64,000 nt of DNA. Origin: M3007 sp964539805. Lineage in GTDB: Bacteria; Bacteroidota; Bacteroidia; Chitinophagales; Saprospiraceae. A program made the translations under genes and the position numbers. Below are positions 9,114-17,029 of the stretch, one piece after another. The DNA lies in the NCBI GenBank assembly GCA_964539805.1, contig CAZIKN010000004.1, forward strand, positions 51,075 through 115,074, written 5' to 3'. Positions within the stretch are counted from its first letter, which is position 1, and each line of letters starts with the position of its first letter. The notes below the pieces were generated by a model. It was not told the origin of the DNA. It did no database searches and saw only the letters and a program-made list of their open reading frames with translations.

Positions 9114-10154
9114 CTACCTCACCCGCCTGTAACACAGCAGCCGCGAATAACGGTATTCGCCAAAGTCATCAAAGACTTTTAGCAACAAACCTACAGCCTC
9201 CAGCGTGATGGATAGCCGCCCGCGGCGTTCGTCCCAGTACCAGTGTTGTATAAGCCGCAGTTGATCCAGGTCATCCGGGTTTAGTTCGTTTTGTACCACT
9301 TTTATCTTTTCTTCGTAGGTTTCAGGGTCAAAAACAATGACGGTATCCGCCGGGCTAAGCATGAGCTGCATCCGTTCTTGCCGGGTAAGCGGTTTGTCAT
9401 TGTTGGGGTCATATATCGCAATATTGGGATCTTGTTTTAAGTTGTTTAACAGGTGCTCGATCGGATTTCTGATCTCTTGCTTGTATTTGAGCATTTTCTC
9501 AGGGAAGGCTGATACTTTCGTGCCGACTTGTTTGTTTAGCAATTTTTTGGCCCATACAATGTTGTTGGAAGATAGTTTTTGGGGCTTATCATCCGCTTTG
9601 AACCAAAAGATCGGCTTTAGCACCGATGTGCTGTCTCCTTTTTTACTGTACATCAAAGGCGCTACTGCTACTACTTTTGTGCCCCAAACGGCCTTTTGGG
9701 CATGATAAAACAATATTTGCCGCAAGCGCCAGCCGACAAAGTCGCCTTCTATGTTCAATTCTTTGCGCACGAACTGCAGCTTTTCTTCATACGTTTCAGG
9801 GTCAAAACCTATGAGGGTATCCATGCCTGTGCCGGGGTAGGCGTCATAGACTTCCACTGGTATTTTGCATTCGGGATCTTTGTAAATAGGCAGTTTTTTG
9901 CTGACGGCAGCAGCATAAACCAAGTGGGCTAAGTATGGATACTGCCAATCCGATTCATTTTGCTCCGTTCGCAGTAGTTTTAGGGTTGTAAGGCCCTCAT
10001 CATATTCATCCCAGATGCCGGGCACTTCCACTTTCCAGTCCTGCTCTATTTCTGCCGCCCATACGATGTCCGGATCGGAAAGAAATGCGGATTGTGCGTA
10101 AGCAGAACCGGAGCACAAGAGGAGTAAAAAAAGAAAATGGCCGCTCTGTCGCAT
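9114..10154 (-). CDS. Exported GldN-like protein with two related segments
   Basis: 346 residues with a signal peptide (MRQSGHFLFLLLLCSGSAYA). It contains two related segments, each with DIVWA/NIVWA, FDPETYEEKL (~117-126) or FDPETYEEKI (~275-284), then an R-L-x-Q/E helix and a charged W/F strand (HWYWDERRGRL). This pattern resembles GldN/PorN, a periplasmic component of the type IX secretion and gliding apparatus that contacts the GldM C-terminal domain. A likely periplasmic location follows from the signal peptide. It is divergent, 45 bp away, from two proteins resembling the isolated GldM C-terminal domain, which supports a GldM-GldN-type interaction. No gldK or gldL is nearby, so this is not the core locus. 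The GldN assignment is by motif only and moderate. Confidence 0.6.
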   Translation of the reverse strand: MRQSGHFLFLLLLCSGSAYAQSAFLSDPDIVWAAEIEQDWKVEVPGIWDEYDEGLTTLKLLRTEQNESDWQYPYLAHLVYAAAVSKKLPIYKDPECKIPVEVYDAYPGTGMDTLIGFDPETYEEKLQFVRKELNIEGDFVGWRLRQILFYHAQKAVWGTKVVAVAPLMYSKKGDSTSVLKPIFWFKADDKPQKLSSNNIVWAKKLLNKQVGTKVSAFPEKMLKYKQEIRNPIEHLLNNLKQDPNIAIYDPNNDKPLTRQERMQLMLSPADTVIVFDPETYEEKIKVVQNELNPDDLDQLRLIQHWYWDERRGRLSITLEAVGLLLKVFDDFGEYRYSRLLCYRRVR

Positions 10155-10199
10155 ATTTTTCTAAAGTTGATAAACGTTTAGCCCAAAACGCTCAAGCCC

Positions 10200-10865
10200 T
10201 TGAAGAAGTATTGTTTGATCGCACTTTTTGGCTATATGGCTTTGGTATCCAAGGCCCAGCCTTTTGCTGTACAAGCGGAAAAAATGAATGTACTATATGT
10301 CGGCATGCCCAATGACATGCACATAGTGGTCAACGATGTGCCGCCTGAACGTTTGATTCTGCTTCCTTCAATGGGTAAAATAGACACAATTGATTTAAAA
10401 TCAGGATATTATAAATGGGCAATCTGCAAAAAAGACAGTTCTGTTGCCCAGCTTGTATTGGCTGATTCCGTCCGCACCAATCCGATAGACACGCTTTTTT
10501 TCAGGGTAAAGGATATGCCTGAGCCCATTTTTTACCTTTATAATCAAACCTGCATGGGCACCGATCCATTAAGTATTCTGTGTTATTTTAACCATCCGTC
10601 TTTTTCCGCAGAACGGATTGAAATTCTTGGGTATAACGTAGAATTCAATCCCAAAAACGATGTCAAGTATATCAAGCACAATACAGGGGCAAAATTTGAA
10701 ACGGATATTCGCAATGATATCTTATCTATCCGTTCGAGTGGATGGATTCGTTTTTACGGATTCAGATGGAAATTAAAGCATGGTCAAACAGTTTATACCA
10801 GCGGTCAAGATTTCATTTTTGGCAAATACCCGAAAAAAGAAAAATTACACCCCTTTGAAGATTAG
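10200..10865 (+). CDS. Stand-alone GldM C-terminal-domain-like exported protein (copy 1)
   Basis: 221 residues starting at TTG 10200, chosen because it gives a normal signal peptide (KKYCLIALFGYMALVSKAQ) and no ATG fits. From ~22 it reads VQAEKMNVLYVGMPND, then a beta-sandwich ending in FFRVKDMPEP, matching the pattern of the GldM/PorM C-terminal periplasmic domains (KMNVLYRG...FRVK-IPxP). The final ~100 residues resemble the last GldM domain (GYNVEFNPKN, FYGFRWKL). There is no transmembrane helix or coiled stalk, so it is a detached domain. It abuts its paralogue with no gap, and a 214-bp block is nearly identical between the two. It may cap or regulate a secretion ring; this is inference. 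Confidence 0.75.
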   Translation: MKKYCLIALFGYMALVSKAQPFAVQAEKMNVLYVGMPNDMHIVVNDVPPERLILLPSMGKIDTIDLKSGYYKWAICKKDSSVAQLVLADSVRTNPIDTLFFRVKDMPEPIFYLYNQTCMGTDPLSILCYFNHPSFSAERIEILGYNVEFNPKNDVKYIKHNTGAKFETDIRNDILSIRSSGWIRFYGFRWKLKHGQTVYTSGQDFIFGKYPKKEKLHPFED

Positions 10866-11507
10866 ATGAAGCAAATAGCATCAATATGTTTTTGGTTCCT
10901 TTTGTTTAATCCAATGAGTGCCCAAAACATGGCGGTTCAAGTGGTCAAAACGAACCTGTTATATGTCGGCATACCCAATGACATGCATATAGTGGTCAAC
11001 GATGTGCCGCCTGAACGTTTGATTCTGCTTCCTTCAATGGGCAAAATAGACACAATTGATTTAAAATCAGGGCATTACAAATGGACAATCTGCAAAAAAG
11101 ACAGTTCTGTTGCCCAGCTTGTATTGGCGGATTCCGTCCGCACCAATCCGATAGACACGCTTTTTTTCAGGGTGGCCAAACTGCCTGAGCCTCAGTTCAG
11201 GCTTGTGCATCCCCGTGCTCATTCAATGGGCGGTATCGTTGCCCTATACGATAGCCCCGAATTTCACTTTATGGAGGATACTCGTATCATAGTTGTAGGG
11301 TTTGACCTGTGCTATTATCCTAAAAAGTCAGGCAGTGATCCCGTGCAAAAACACAACTCCGGTGCAAGGTTTGGCGCGGAAGTACAGAATCTGTATAACC
11401 GCGCCCTACCTGGTGATCGCTACCGTTTTTTCAATTTCCAATGGAAAATTGGCTGTGATGAAACAATAAGAAAAAGTGGCGACGCTTTGTACTTTGAGCT
11501 GAAGTGA
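10866..11507 (+). CDS. Stand-alone GldM C-terminal-domain-like exported protein (copy 2)
   Basis: 213 residues. The ATG directly follows the stop of copy 1, so the pair is surely co-transcribed. The signal peptide is MKQIASICFWFLLFNPMSAQ. The first domain is nearly the same as in copy 1 (LYVGIPNDMHIVVNDVPPER through DTLFFRV), but the C-terminal ~100 residues differ (VVGFDLCYYPKKSG, HNSGARFGAE, FFNFQWKIG). The fold signature is the GldM C-terminal tandem domain. Conservation of the first half with divergence of the second suggests duplication followed by specialisation, or gene conversion. A GldN-like gene lies divergently upstream. Confidence 0.75.
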   Translation: MKQIASICFWFLLFNPMSAQNMAVQVVKTNLLYVGIPNDMHIVVNDVPPERLILLPSMGKIDTIDLKSGHYKWTICKKDSSVAQLVLADSVRTNPIDTLFFRVAKLPEPQFRLVHPRAHSMGGIVALYDSPEFHFMEDTRIIVVGFDLCYYPKKSGSDPVQKHNSGARFGAEVQNLYNRALPGDRYRFFNFQWKIGCDETIRKSGDALYFELK

Positions 11508-11543
11508 TAAGAGCATGTCTGGGATTAAGGTCGCCACTTCAAA

Positions 11544-12005
11544 TTATTTGTCTTTCACGTTTTTGCCCTTGAAACGATACCCTACGGATAGGCTTCCATA
11601 AGGTAAAAAGATAAACCTTGACTTATCGCCACCCCAGCCACGGCCAAGGCCCAATGAGGCCTCAAACAGAAAGCCTTTTTGATGCACCACTTTGTAGCCT
11701 GTTGCGAATCCGACGCCCACAGTTGGATTATCATCGGAAATACGGCCTCCAAAAAATAGGTCCACGTGAAAACGATCGGCGCCTTTGCTGGGGTTGAGGT
11801 AGAATTTCCCCGTTCCATACAAAAGACTTCCTCCATCATAACCCCAAAAGTCAAGCTGAAAACCTTTGTTTTTCAAATCACTGTATTCAATGGAAGCATT
11901 CACGCTTTCAAAAAGCAGGGCTACAGGGCTGAGTTTTACTTCAAGTTGGGAAAATGCGCGAGTGGTGCAAAAAAGGACGAATAAAAAAACAATTACTTTT
12001 TTCAT
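11544..12005 (-). CDS. Small outer-membrane beta-barrel protein
   Basis: The longest frame starts at 12113, but the ATG at 12005 gives a clean signal peptide (MKKVIVFLFVLFCTTRAFSQ) and is preferred; the product is then 153 residues. The mature part alternates hydrophobic and polar residues with many aromatics and glycines (VGVGFATGYKVVH, SLGLGRGWGGD) and ends in SLSVGYRFKG, typical of small 8-strand outer-membrane barrels. No specific family is recognised. It is convergent with the GldM-like pair (36 bp), so probably not in their operon. Function unknown. Confidence 0.75.
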   Translation of the reverse strand: MKKVIVFLFVLFCTTRAFSQLEVKLSPVALLFESVNASIEYSDLKNKGFQLDFWGYDGGSLLYGTGKFYLNPSKGADRFHVDLFFGGRISDDNPTVGVGFATGYKVVHQKGFLFEASLGLGRGWGGDKSRFIFLPYGSLSVGYRFKGKNVKDK

Positions 12006-12240
12006 AATGTTCGAAATGTAGATAGTGATAAATGTAGCTCTTAAGGAGAGCGATGGAGCAAATGTGCAGGGGCCTTTGCAGGACATGCAAAGTTTATTTG
12101 TCAGTTGCTGCATTTCGATTGTGAAATAAATGTTTGCCCGAAATTACAGACAAAAAACCTGAATAAATCAGGCTATGCAATGGTTGTTTGAAACTTGAAA
12201 AAGCGAACTAACCTGCAAAAAAATGCCCGGAATCAAGATG

Positions 12241-12380
12241 CCGCCCGAGATAAAATCAAATTTCGGGCGGTATCTCGCTTTTTTAAGTAGTTACCGCCCA
12301 TTTTTTAACAAATAATTGGGCGGTATCTCGCTTTTTTGGGCAGTTACCGCCCATTTTTTAACAAATAATTGGGCGGTAAC
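12241..12380. repeat. 53-bp tandem repeat with GGGCGGTA/TTACCGCCC hairpins
   Basis: A 53-bp unit starts at 12265 and 12318, and a third partial copy starts at 12371. Each unit contains GGGCGGTA and, about 25 bases on, its inverse TTACCGCCC, so each can form a hairpin. Just upstream, CCGCCCGA (12241-12248) also pairs with TCGGGCGG (12263-12270). It lies downstream of the rsmD stop on the minus strand and may help end that transcript. The rest of 12006-12432 shows nothing else. Confidence 0.8.
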
Positions 12381-12432
12381 TTTTATCAATGATATTTATG
12401 GAGGAAACTACCCTGAAATAACAAGTTATGAT

Positions 12433-12975
12433 CTACACTTGCTTAAAAAAACTAAAAATCGTTTTGCCGTAGTTGCGTACATCGGCCAAGTGTGGGTGGT
12501 TCAGGAAATCGTGGTGCGGATTGTGCTCCAGCACAAAAATGCCATCTGGCAACAATAGATTTTTTTCAAAAATTAAGTCCGGTATGGTATCAATGGTGGG
12601 CAGGGCATACGGAGGCCCGGCAAAAATATAGTCATATTGCTCCGTACAGTGGTTGACATAACGGAACACATCCATCTGATAGATTTTCAGAAAAGGCTCA
12701 ATAGCAAGTGTCTGGCTGGTCTTGCGCACGAAACGCACGGCATCCGGGAACTTGTCCACATAGGTAACATCCTTACAGCCCCTTGAAATAAACTCATAGC
12801 TGTGGCTTCCTGTTCCGCCAAACAGGTCCAGCACTTTTGATTCCTCAAAGTCTAAGATATTATTCAGGATATTGAACAGAGCCTCCTTGGCGTAATCAGT
12901 CGTGGGCCGAGTGGGCCAATGATCAGCAGGTGGGTTGAAACGGCGGCCTTTAAATTTGCCGGCAATGATGCGCAT
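12433..12975 (-). CDS. rsmD: RsmD-like 16S rRNA (guanine-N2)-methyltransferase with altered catalytic motif
   Basis: 180 residues, the normal RsmD length, opening with MRIIAGKFKGRRF, the family N-terminus, followed by RPTTDYAKEALFNIL. The SAM-binding loop is DLFGGTGSHSYEFISRG (the family usually has DLFxGTGxLGxEALSRG). The catalytic (D/N)PPY motif is GPPY here (YIFAGPPYAL). That is a notable change, since the acidic or amide residue normally holds the target amino group. RsmD methylates G966 of 16S rRNA. It follows the DksA-like gene by 5 bp and is probably co-transcribed. Family assignment is strong; activity is uncertain because of the motif. Confidence 0.85.
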   Translation of the reverse strand: MRIIAGKFKGRRFNPPADHWPTRPTTDYAKEALFNILNNILDFEESKVLDLFGGTGSHSYEFISRGCKDVTYVDKFPDAVRFVRKTSQTLAIEPFLKIYQMDVFRYVNHCTEQYDYIFAGPPYALPTIDTIPDLIFEKNLLLPDGIFVLEHNPHHDFLNHPHLADVRNYGKTIFSFFKQV

Positions 12976-12980
12976 GGTGC

Positions 12981-13568
12981 TTAGCGTTCGTCGTCGTCTT
13001 CGTACTTCCGCCCGGAGCTGTATCCATTGGCATTTTCCAGGGTTTCATTGTCTATTTCCCAATCTTCACCGCTGCCAGAGCGTTTCACATTGTTCATGCG
13101 CACCTTATCGCCAATAGGCTTGCCGGGATTGCGATCGGTATCTGGCAGGCCAAAGGGATCCGAACTGGTTTCGGTACCGGGGAGACGAACGCCGGAGTTG
13201 GCAATCTGTTTGCCATCAATGCTTTTGGTGGCATGGGGCACAAGACGCAGGCGGCTTTTGTCAATCAGCTTGCCTGTAATGGAGCAGATGCCGTAGGTTT
13301 TGTTGTGGATGCGAAGCAGGGCATTTTGCAAATCAGTCACATAGCGCAGTTGGCGTTGCGACATGCGTTGCAGCATTTCCAGATCGGTGTGTGCCGTGGA
13401 ATCATCATACCAATCACCGCCCTGTTGGTTGAAGCCATTTTCATTCAAATCGGCAATCTGGCGCTGGGTCATGTCCAACTCTTCTTTGGCGGTGACTAAT
13501 TTTTGCTCTATCAATTCTTTGAACTCAAGCAAATCTTCATCACTGTACCGAACTTTTAGGTCTGTCAT
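12981..13568 (-). CDS. DksA/TraR-family protein with a degenerate zinc finger
   Basis: The ATG at 13568 (MTDLKVRYSDEDLLEFKEL) is chosen; the frame extends upstream without family-like sequence. The product is 195 residues. An N-terminal coiled coil (~10-80) leads to the TraR-like segment YGICSITGKLIDKSRL and LVPHATKSID. Of the four zinc cysteines of E. coli DksA only one remains (the others are T, S and G). Such variants are known in Bacteroidota and keep the coiled-coil fold. The acidic C-terminus (YEDDDER) has no known role. DksA proteins insert into the RNA polymerase secondary channel and act with ppGpp; that role here is inferred. First gene of a pair with rsmD. Confidence 0.85.
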   Translation of the reverse strand: MTDLKVRYSDEDLLEFKELIEQKLVTAKEELDMTQRQIADLNENGFNQQGGDWYDDSTAHTDLEMLQRMSQRQLRYVTDLQNALLRIHNKTYGICSITGKLIDKSRLRLVPHATKSIDGKQIANSGVRLPGTETSSDPFGLPDTDRNPGKPIGDKVRMNNVKRSGSGEDWEIDNETLENANGYSSGRKYEDDDER

Positions 13569-13816
13569 ACCGGTAATGGTGTTTTTTTGTTTGGGAAAGG
13601 ATTCAAAATCAGGCGCAAAATTAGGCCAAAAAAAACATTGTGAAACAAGCCTTTTCAAAGATTTAATATTTTCACAACCGAAATACCCCAAAAAAAGTGT
13701 TTTACTTAGTGGTTTTGGGCAGATTGTGGCGTTTCTCGGGCATAAAATATTGTCCCTCGGGCAAAAAAATGTCTTTCACAAAAGAATTATAAACCCAAAA
13801 ACGCAGCAGATAATGT

Positions 13817-13824
13817 TACTTTTG
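13817..13824 (+). promoter_or_regulatory. Possible -7 box (TACTTTTG) upstream of the E1 gene
   Basis: TACTTTTG fits the Bacteroidota TAnnTTTG consensus and ends 35 nt before the ATG at 13860. I do not see a convincing TTTG -33 element at the usual spacing, so the call is tentative. Confidence 0.35.
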
Positions 13825-13859
13825 CGCCCGATTTTTAGCCTAACCACGAACCACAGCCC

Positions 13860-16238
13860 ATGTTGGATGTAAAAGAAGCGCCAGTGCGCAGCAAAAAAAA
13901 CACCGTATCTTTTACGGAAGATTACCGCCTCGAAGTACTTGCGGACTTTCGTATATGTTGCCTGAGCCGTGAGGCAAGCCACATCGCCCGAAGAGAAGTG
14001 CTCAACGGGAGGGCCAATTTTGGCATCATCGGCGACGGCAAGGAAGTTGCTCAGGTGGCTATGGCCAAAGCCTGGCGCAAAGGCGATTTCAGGTCCGGCT
14101 ATTACCGCGACCAGACGCTGATGCTGGCCCTGGGCCTGACCAATCTGGATGAGTTCTTTGGCCAGTTGTACGGCGATCCCTATAATGACCCTTTTTCGGG
14201 CGGACGGCAAATGAACTGCCACTTTGCTACGCCGTTCATTGATGACAAGGGTAATTTTTTAGATCTAAAAAACCGCTACAACATCAGTTCGGATATAGCA
14301 CCTACCGGTGGCCAAATGGCACGCGGGCTTGGCTTGGCCTTTGCCTCCAAAAAGTTCAGGGAAAACCCGGCCCTGTGTGCTGATCTGTCCGATCAGGGCA
14401 ATGAGGTCACTTTCGTCACCATCGGCGACGCCTCTACCTCGGAAGGCGCCTTTTGGGAAACCATGAATGCTGCAAGCGTACTTCAGGTGCCCTTGGCGGT
14501 GAGTGTCTGGGATGATGGCTATGGCATATCAGTACCCAAAAAATACCAAACCACCAAGGAAAGTATTTCGGAGGCACTGGCGGGTTTTCAAGGCACTGAT
14601 GGAGAAAGTGGCCTGGATATTCATATTGGCAAAGCCTGGGACTATCCCGGTCTGTGTCAACTCTACCGCGATGGTATTGATCAAATGCGCGTAACCCATC
14701 GCCCTGCGCTGTTCCATATACAAGAAGTGACCCAGCAGCTCGGTCACTCTACCTCAGGCGACCACCGCCGATACAAAAGCCCCGAAAGGCTTGCTTTTGA
14801 AGTGGAATTCGACTGCAACCAACGTATGGCCAACTGGATGGTGGACAACGGTCTGGCCACAACCTCCGAAATAGAAGCCATCATGGCCGAGGCCAAACAA
14901 GAGGCCGCTGCCGCTGCCCAACGCGCTTTCCGCCACTACCACGATAAGGTAGCGCAGCTGCGCAAGGAATTAAATGTCATTCTGGATCAAGCTGTTGCAT
15001 CCCATCCACAGGCGGCTGATTTGGCTATTTTGGTGCAGGAATTTGCACAAAAACGCGATCCGCTTCGGTATGAATTGGTGCAAACGGCCCGCCGTGCCCA
15101 ATATTTGTTGAAAGGAGAAAATGCGGCATTAGAAACCTTTATCGCCCGTGAAATGGCAGAAGGGAATCGGGTTTATTCAGAAAATTTGTACAGTCAAAGC
15201 CCAAAATCAGCCCTCAAAGTGGCTGCAATTGCTCCTCAATACAGCGCTGAGTCGCCCAATGTGTACGGTTTTGAGGTCTTAAATGCCGCTTTCGACCACC
15301 TGCTGGGCCACAACCCGGCATTTTTTGCCTTTGGTGAAGATGTAGGCCATATCGGAGATGTCAATCAGGGCCTTCGCGGCATGCAACAAAAATATGGCGT
15401 GGAAAGGGTGTTTGACACCGGCATCCGCGAATGGACCATCATGGGCCAGGCCATCGGCATGGCCATGCGCGGCTTGCGCCCTATGGCCGAAATTCAATAC
15501 TTAGATTACTTGCTTTACGGCTTGTCTCCTTTGTCTGATGACCTTTGCACCTTGCGCTGGCGCTCCAACAACCAGCAGGCCGCCCCGGCCATCATCCGCA
15601 CGCGCGGGCACAGGCTCGTGGGCGTGTGGCACGCTGGCTCCCCCATGGGCATGATGCTCGGTTCCCTGCGCGGCATGTATGTGTGTGTGCCACGCAACAT
15701 GACGCAGGCGGCTGGCATGTACAATACCCTGATGCAAAGTGATGATCCGGCTATCGTGGTAGAGGTGCTGAACGCCTATCGCTTTAAGGAAATATTGCCC
15801 GACAACATCGGCGAAATCACCGTGCCTTTGGGCATCCCGGAAGTCCTCCGCACCGGTGATGATGTCACCCTGATTACTTACGGGGCATCCATCAAAGTGG
15901 CCGAAGATGCCTGCGAACTGTTGGCCAAGTCCGGGATTTCTGTTGAACTCATTGATATTCAGACTCTTTTGCCTTTTGACTTGCCGCAAATATGCCTGCA
16001 ATCCTTGAAAAAAACCAACCGCGTTGTGTTCCTGGATGAAGATTTTGAGGGTGGTGCGTCGGCCTATATGCTCCAACAAGTATTGGACAAACAAGGCGGA
16101 TACCGCTACTTGGATGCTGCGCCCGTTACGCTCTTTGCCAAACCACACCGCCCGGCTTATGGCCAGGATGGTGATTACCACAGCAAACCACAGGTGGAGG
16201 ATATTGTAGTGGCGGTGAAAGGGATGATGGAGGAATGA
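13860..16238 (+). CDS. 2-oxoacid (branched-chain type) dehydrogenase E1, fused alpha and beta subunits
   Basis: 792 residues. The N-terminal half (~20-380) is an E1 alpha domain with the thiamine diphosphate site GDASTSEGAFWETMN (from 189) and WDDGYGIS. The C-terminal half (from ~460) is an E1 beta domain (FGEDVGHIGDVNQG, REWTIMGQAIGMA, EIQYLDYLLYG, then the transketolase C-terminal part). A fused alpha-beta E1 is usual in this phylum. It decarboxylates a 2-oxoacid, probably branched-chain, and passes the acyl group to lipoyl-E2. No E2 or E3 gene is in the window. The stop codon is overlapped by the heptamer array that follows, so that array was placed exactly at the gene end. Confidence 0.93.
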   Translation: MLDVKEAPVRSKKNTVSFTEDYRLEVLADFRICCLSREASHIARREVLNGRANFGIIGDGKEVAQVAMAKAWRKGDFRSGYYRDQTLMLALGLTNLDEFFGQLYGDPYNDPFSGGRQMNCHFATPFIDDKGNFLDLKNRYNISSDIAPTGGQMARGLGLAFASKKFRENPALCADLSDQGNEVTFVTIGDASTSEGAFWETMNAASVLQVPLAVSVWDDGYGISVPKKYQTTKESISEALAGFQGTDGESGLDIHIGKAWDYPGLCQLYRDGIDQMRVTHRPALFHIQEVTQQLGHSTSGDHRRYKSPERLAFEVEFDCNQRMANWMVDNGLATTSEIEAIMAEAKQEAAAAAQRAFRHYHDKVAQLRKELNVILDQAVASHPQAADLAILVQEFAQKRDPLRYELVQTARRAQYLLKGENAALETFIAREMAEGNRVYSENLYSQSPKSALKVAAIAPQYSAESPNVYGFEVLNAAFDHLLGHNPAFFAFGEDVGHIGDVNQGLRGMQQKYGVERVFDTGIREWTIMGQAIGMAMRGLRPMAEIQYLDYLLYGLSPLSDDLCTLRWRSNNQQAAPAIIRTRGHRLVGVWHAGSPMGMMLGSLRGMYVCVPRNMTQAAGMYNTLMQSDDPAIVVEVLNAYRFKEILPDNIGEITVPLGIPEVLRTGDDVTLITYGASIKVAEDACELLAKSGISVELIDIQTLLPFDLPQICLQSLKKTNRVVFLDEDFEGGASAYMLQQVLDKQGGYRYLDAAPVTLFAKPHRPAYGQDGDYHSKPQVEDIVVAVKGMMEE

Positions 16239-16306
16239 TGAGAGATGAATGATGAATGATGAGAGATGAATGATGAATGATGAATGATGAGAGATGAGAG
16301 ATGAAC
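16237..16306 (+). repeat. Heptamer array, ten GATGAAT/GATGAGA units
   Basis: Ten 7-bp units in this order: GATGAGA, GATGAAT x2, GATGAGA, GATGAAT x3, GATGAGA x2, then a variant GATGAAC. The array starts inside the E1 stop codon. The same unit in opposite orientation forms the array at 16960-17029, so the two bracket the orphan gene 16345-16920. Confidence 0.92.
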
Positions 16307-16344
16307 TGTTTAAGTTATTTGACGATCAAATAAGGAAATAAGTT

Positions 16345-16920
16345 ATGAACATAGCATCAGCATTGTTAATAAATGAATTTATAGAAAAAAAGATAGAGCC
16401 TGTACATTTTCAGGAATGGTTGTTTTCTTCTCCTGAAAATGAAGGTTTACTTGGGGTAAATTTATACGAAGAATTAATATTAATCAACTATCTGGATAAA
16501 GATGCAAGACATGAAGCAATAGAGTTGTTTCATAATTTTGGAGTTATATCCGATGTTCACAAATACCTTATCATTGATTTATTGGAAAATATTCTCCAAA
16601 GAAAACTTAATCCCATTACAGGCTTGAATTATATGCACTACTGGGTAAACAAGGGGTACACTTTCTTCTATGATAGCTTTGATGTGGCAAATATTAATGA
16701 GATGGGAAGATCTATTTTTTATGTAAAAAATTTGGATCAATATGGTTTTGAGGAATTGTGGTTAATACTAAAAGAAAGAGACCCTAAAATTGAAGATATG
16801 TTTTCTCGTTTTTTAAAGGAAATAAAAACCGGGCAAATAGAATTTATAGGAAAATTTAAAAAAATTAACCATCAAGATGTCTATCTCTGGAAAGATCACA
16901 CCGGCATTAGTCTCCCATAA
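16345..16920 (+). CDS. AT-rich orphan gene, cytosolic protein of unknown function
   Basis: 191 residues, no signal peptide, no transmembrane helix. The composition is rich in Ile, Leu, Glu, Lys, Phe and Asn. The DNA is visibly more AT-rich than the neighbours, and codons such as ATA, TTA and AAA dominate, suggesting recent acquisition. It looks mainly helical (ELILINYLDKDARHEAIELF, YLIIDLLENILQRK) with a C-terminal strand region (IGKFKKINHQDVYLW). I do not recognise the family. Size, composition and isolation are reminiscent of immunity proteins of polymorphic toxins, but no toxin is nearby and this is only a suggestion. It is bracketed by inverted heptamer arrays. Confidence 0.75.
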   Translation: MNIASALLINEFIEKKIEPVHFQEWLFSSPENEGLLGVNLYEELILINYLDKDARHEAIELFHNFGVISDVHKYLIIDLLENILQRKLNPITGLNYMHYWVNKGYTFFYDSFDVANINEMGRSIFYVKNLDQYGFEELWLILKERDPKIEDMFSRFLKEIKTGQIEFIGKFKKINHQDVYLWKDHTGISLP

Positions 16921-16959
16921 TTCTGACCGCGCGTCATAAATGACACTAATCCGTCGTAA

Positions 16960-17029
16960 CTCATCATTCATCATTCATCACTCATCATTCATCACTCATC
17001 ATTCATCACTCATCACTCATCATTCATCA
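16960..17029 (+). repeat. Heptamer array, ten CTCATCA/TTCATCA units, upstream of gatA
   Basis: Ten exact 7-bp units (C, T, T, C, T, C, T, C, C, T at the first base). It is the inverted counterpart of 16237-16306. All three plus-strand frames are free of stops. It occupies the place where gatA should start, and one unit more or less shifts the reading frame by one base. Confidence 0.92.

Noticed and set aside
8307..9182. A 291-codon open frame on the plus strand
   Set aside because: It is wholly antisense to the NtrC-type gene, whose domains are unmistakable; the frame has no recognisable domain.
15501..16181. A 226-codon minus-strand frame
   Set aside because: Antisense to the E1 beta domain; no domain or signal of its own.
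16960..17029. Coding peptide SSFIIHHSS from the heptamer array as a stand-alone gene
   Set aside because: The low-complexity peptide follows simply from the 7-bp unit; frames of this kind arise wherever such repeats occur.
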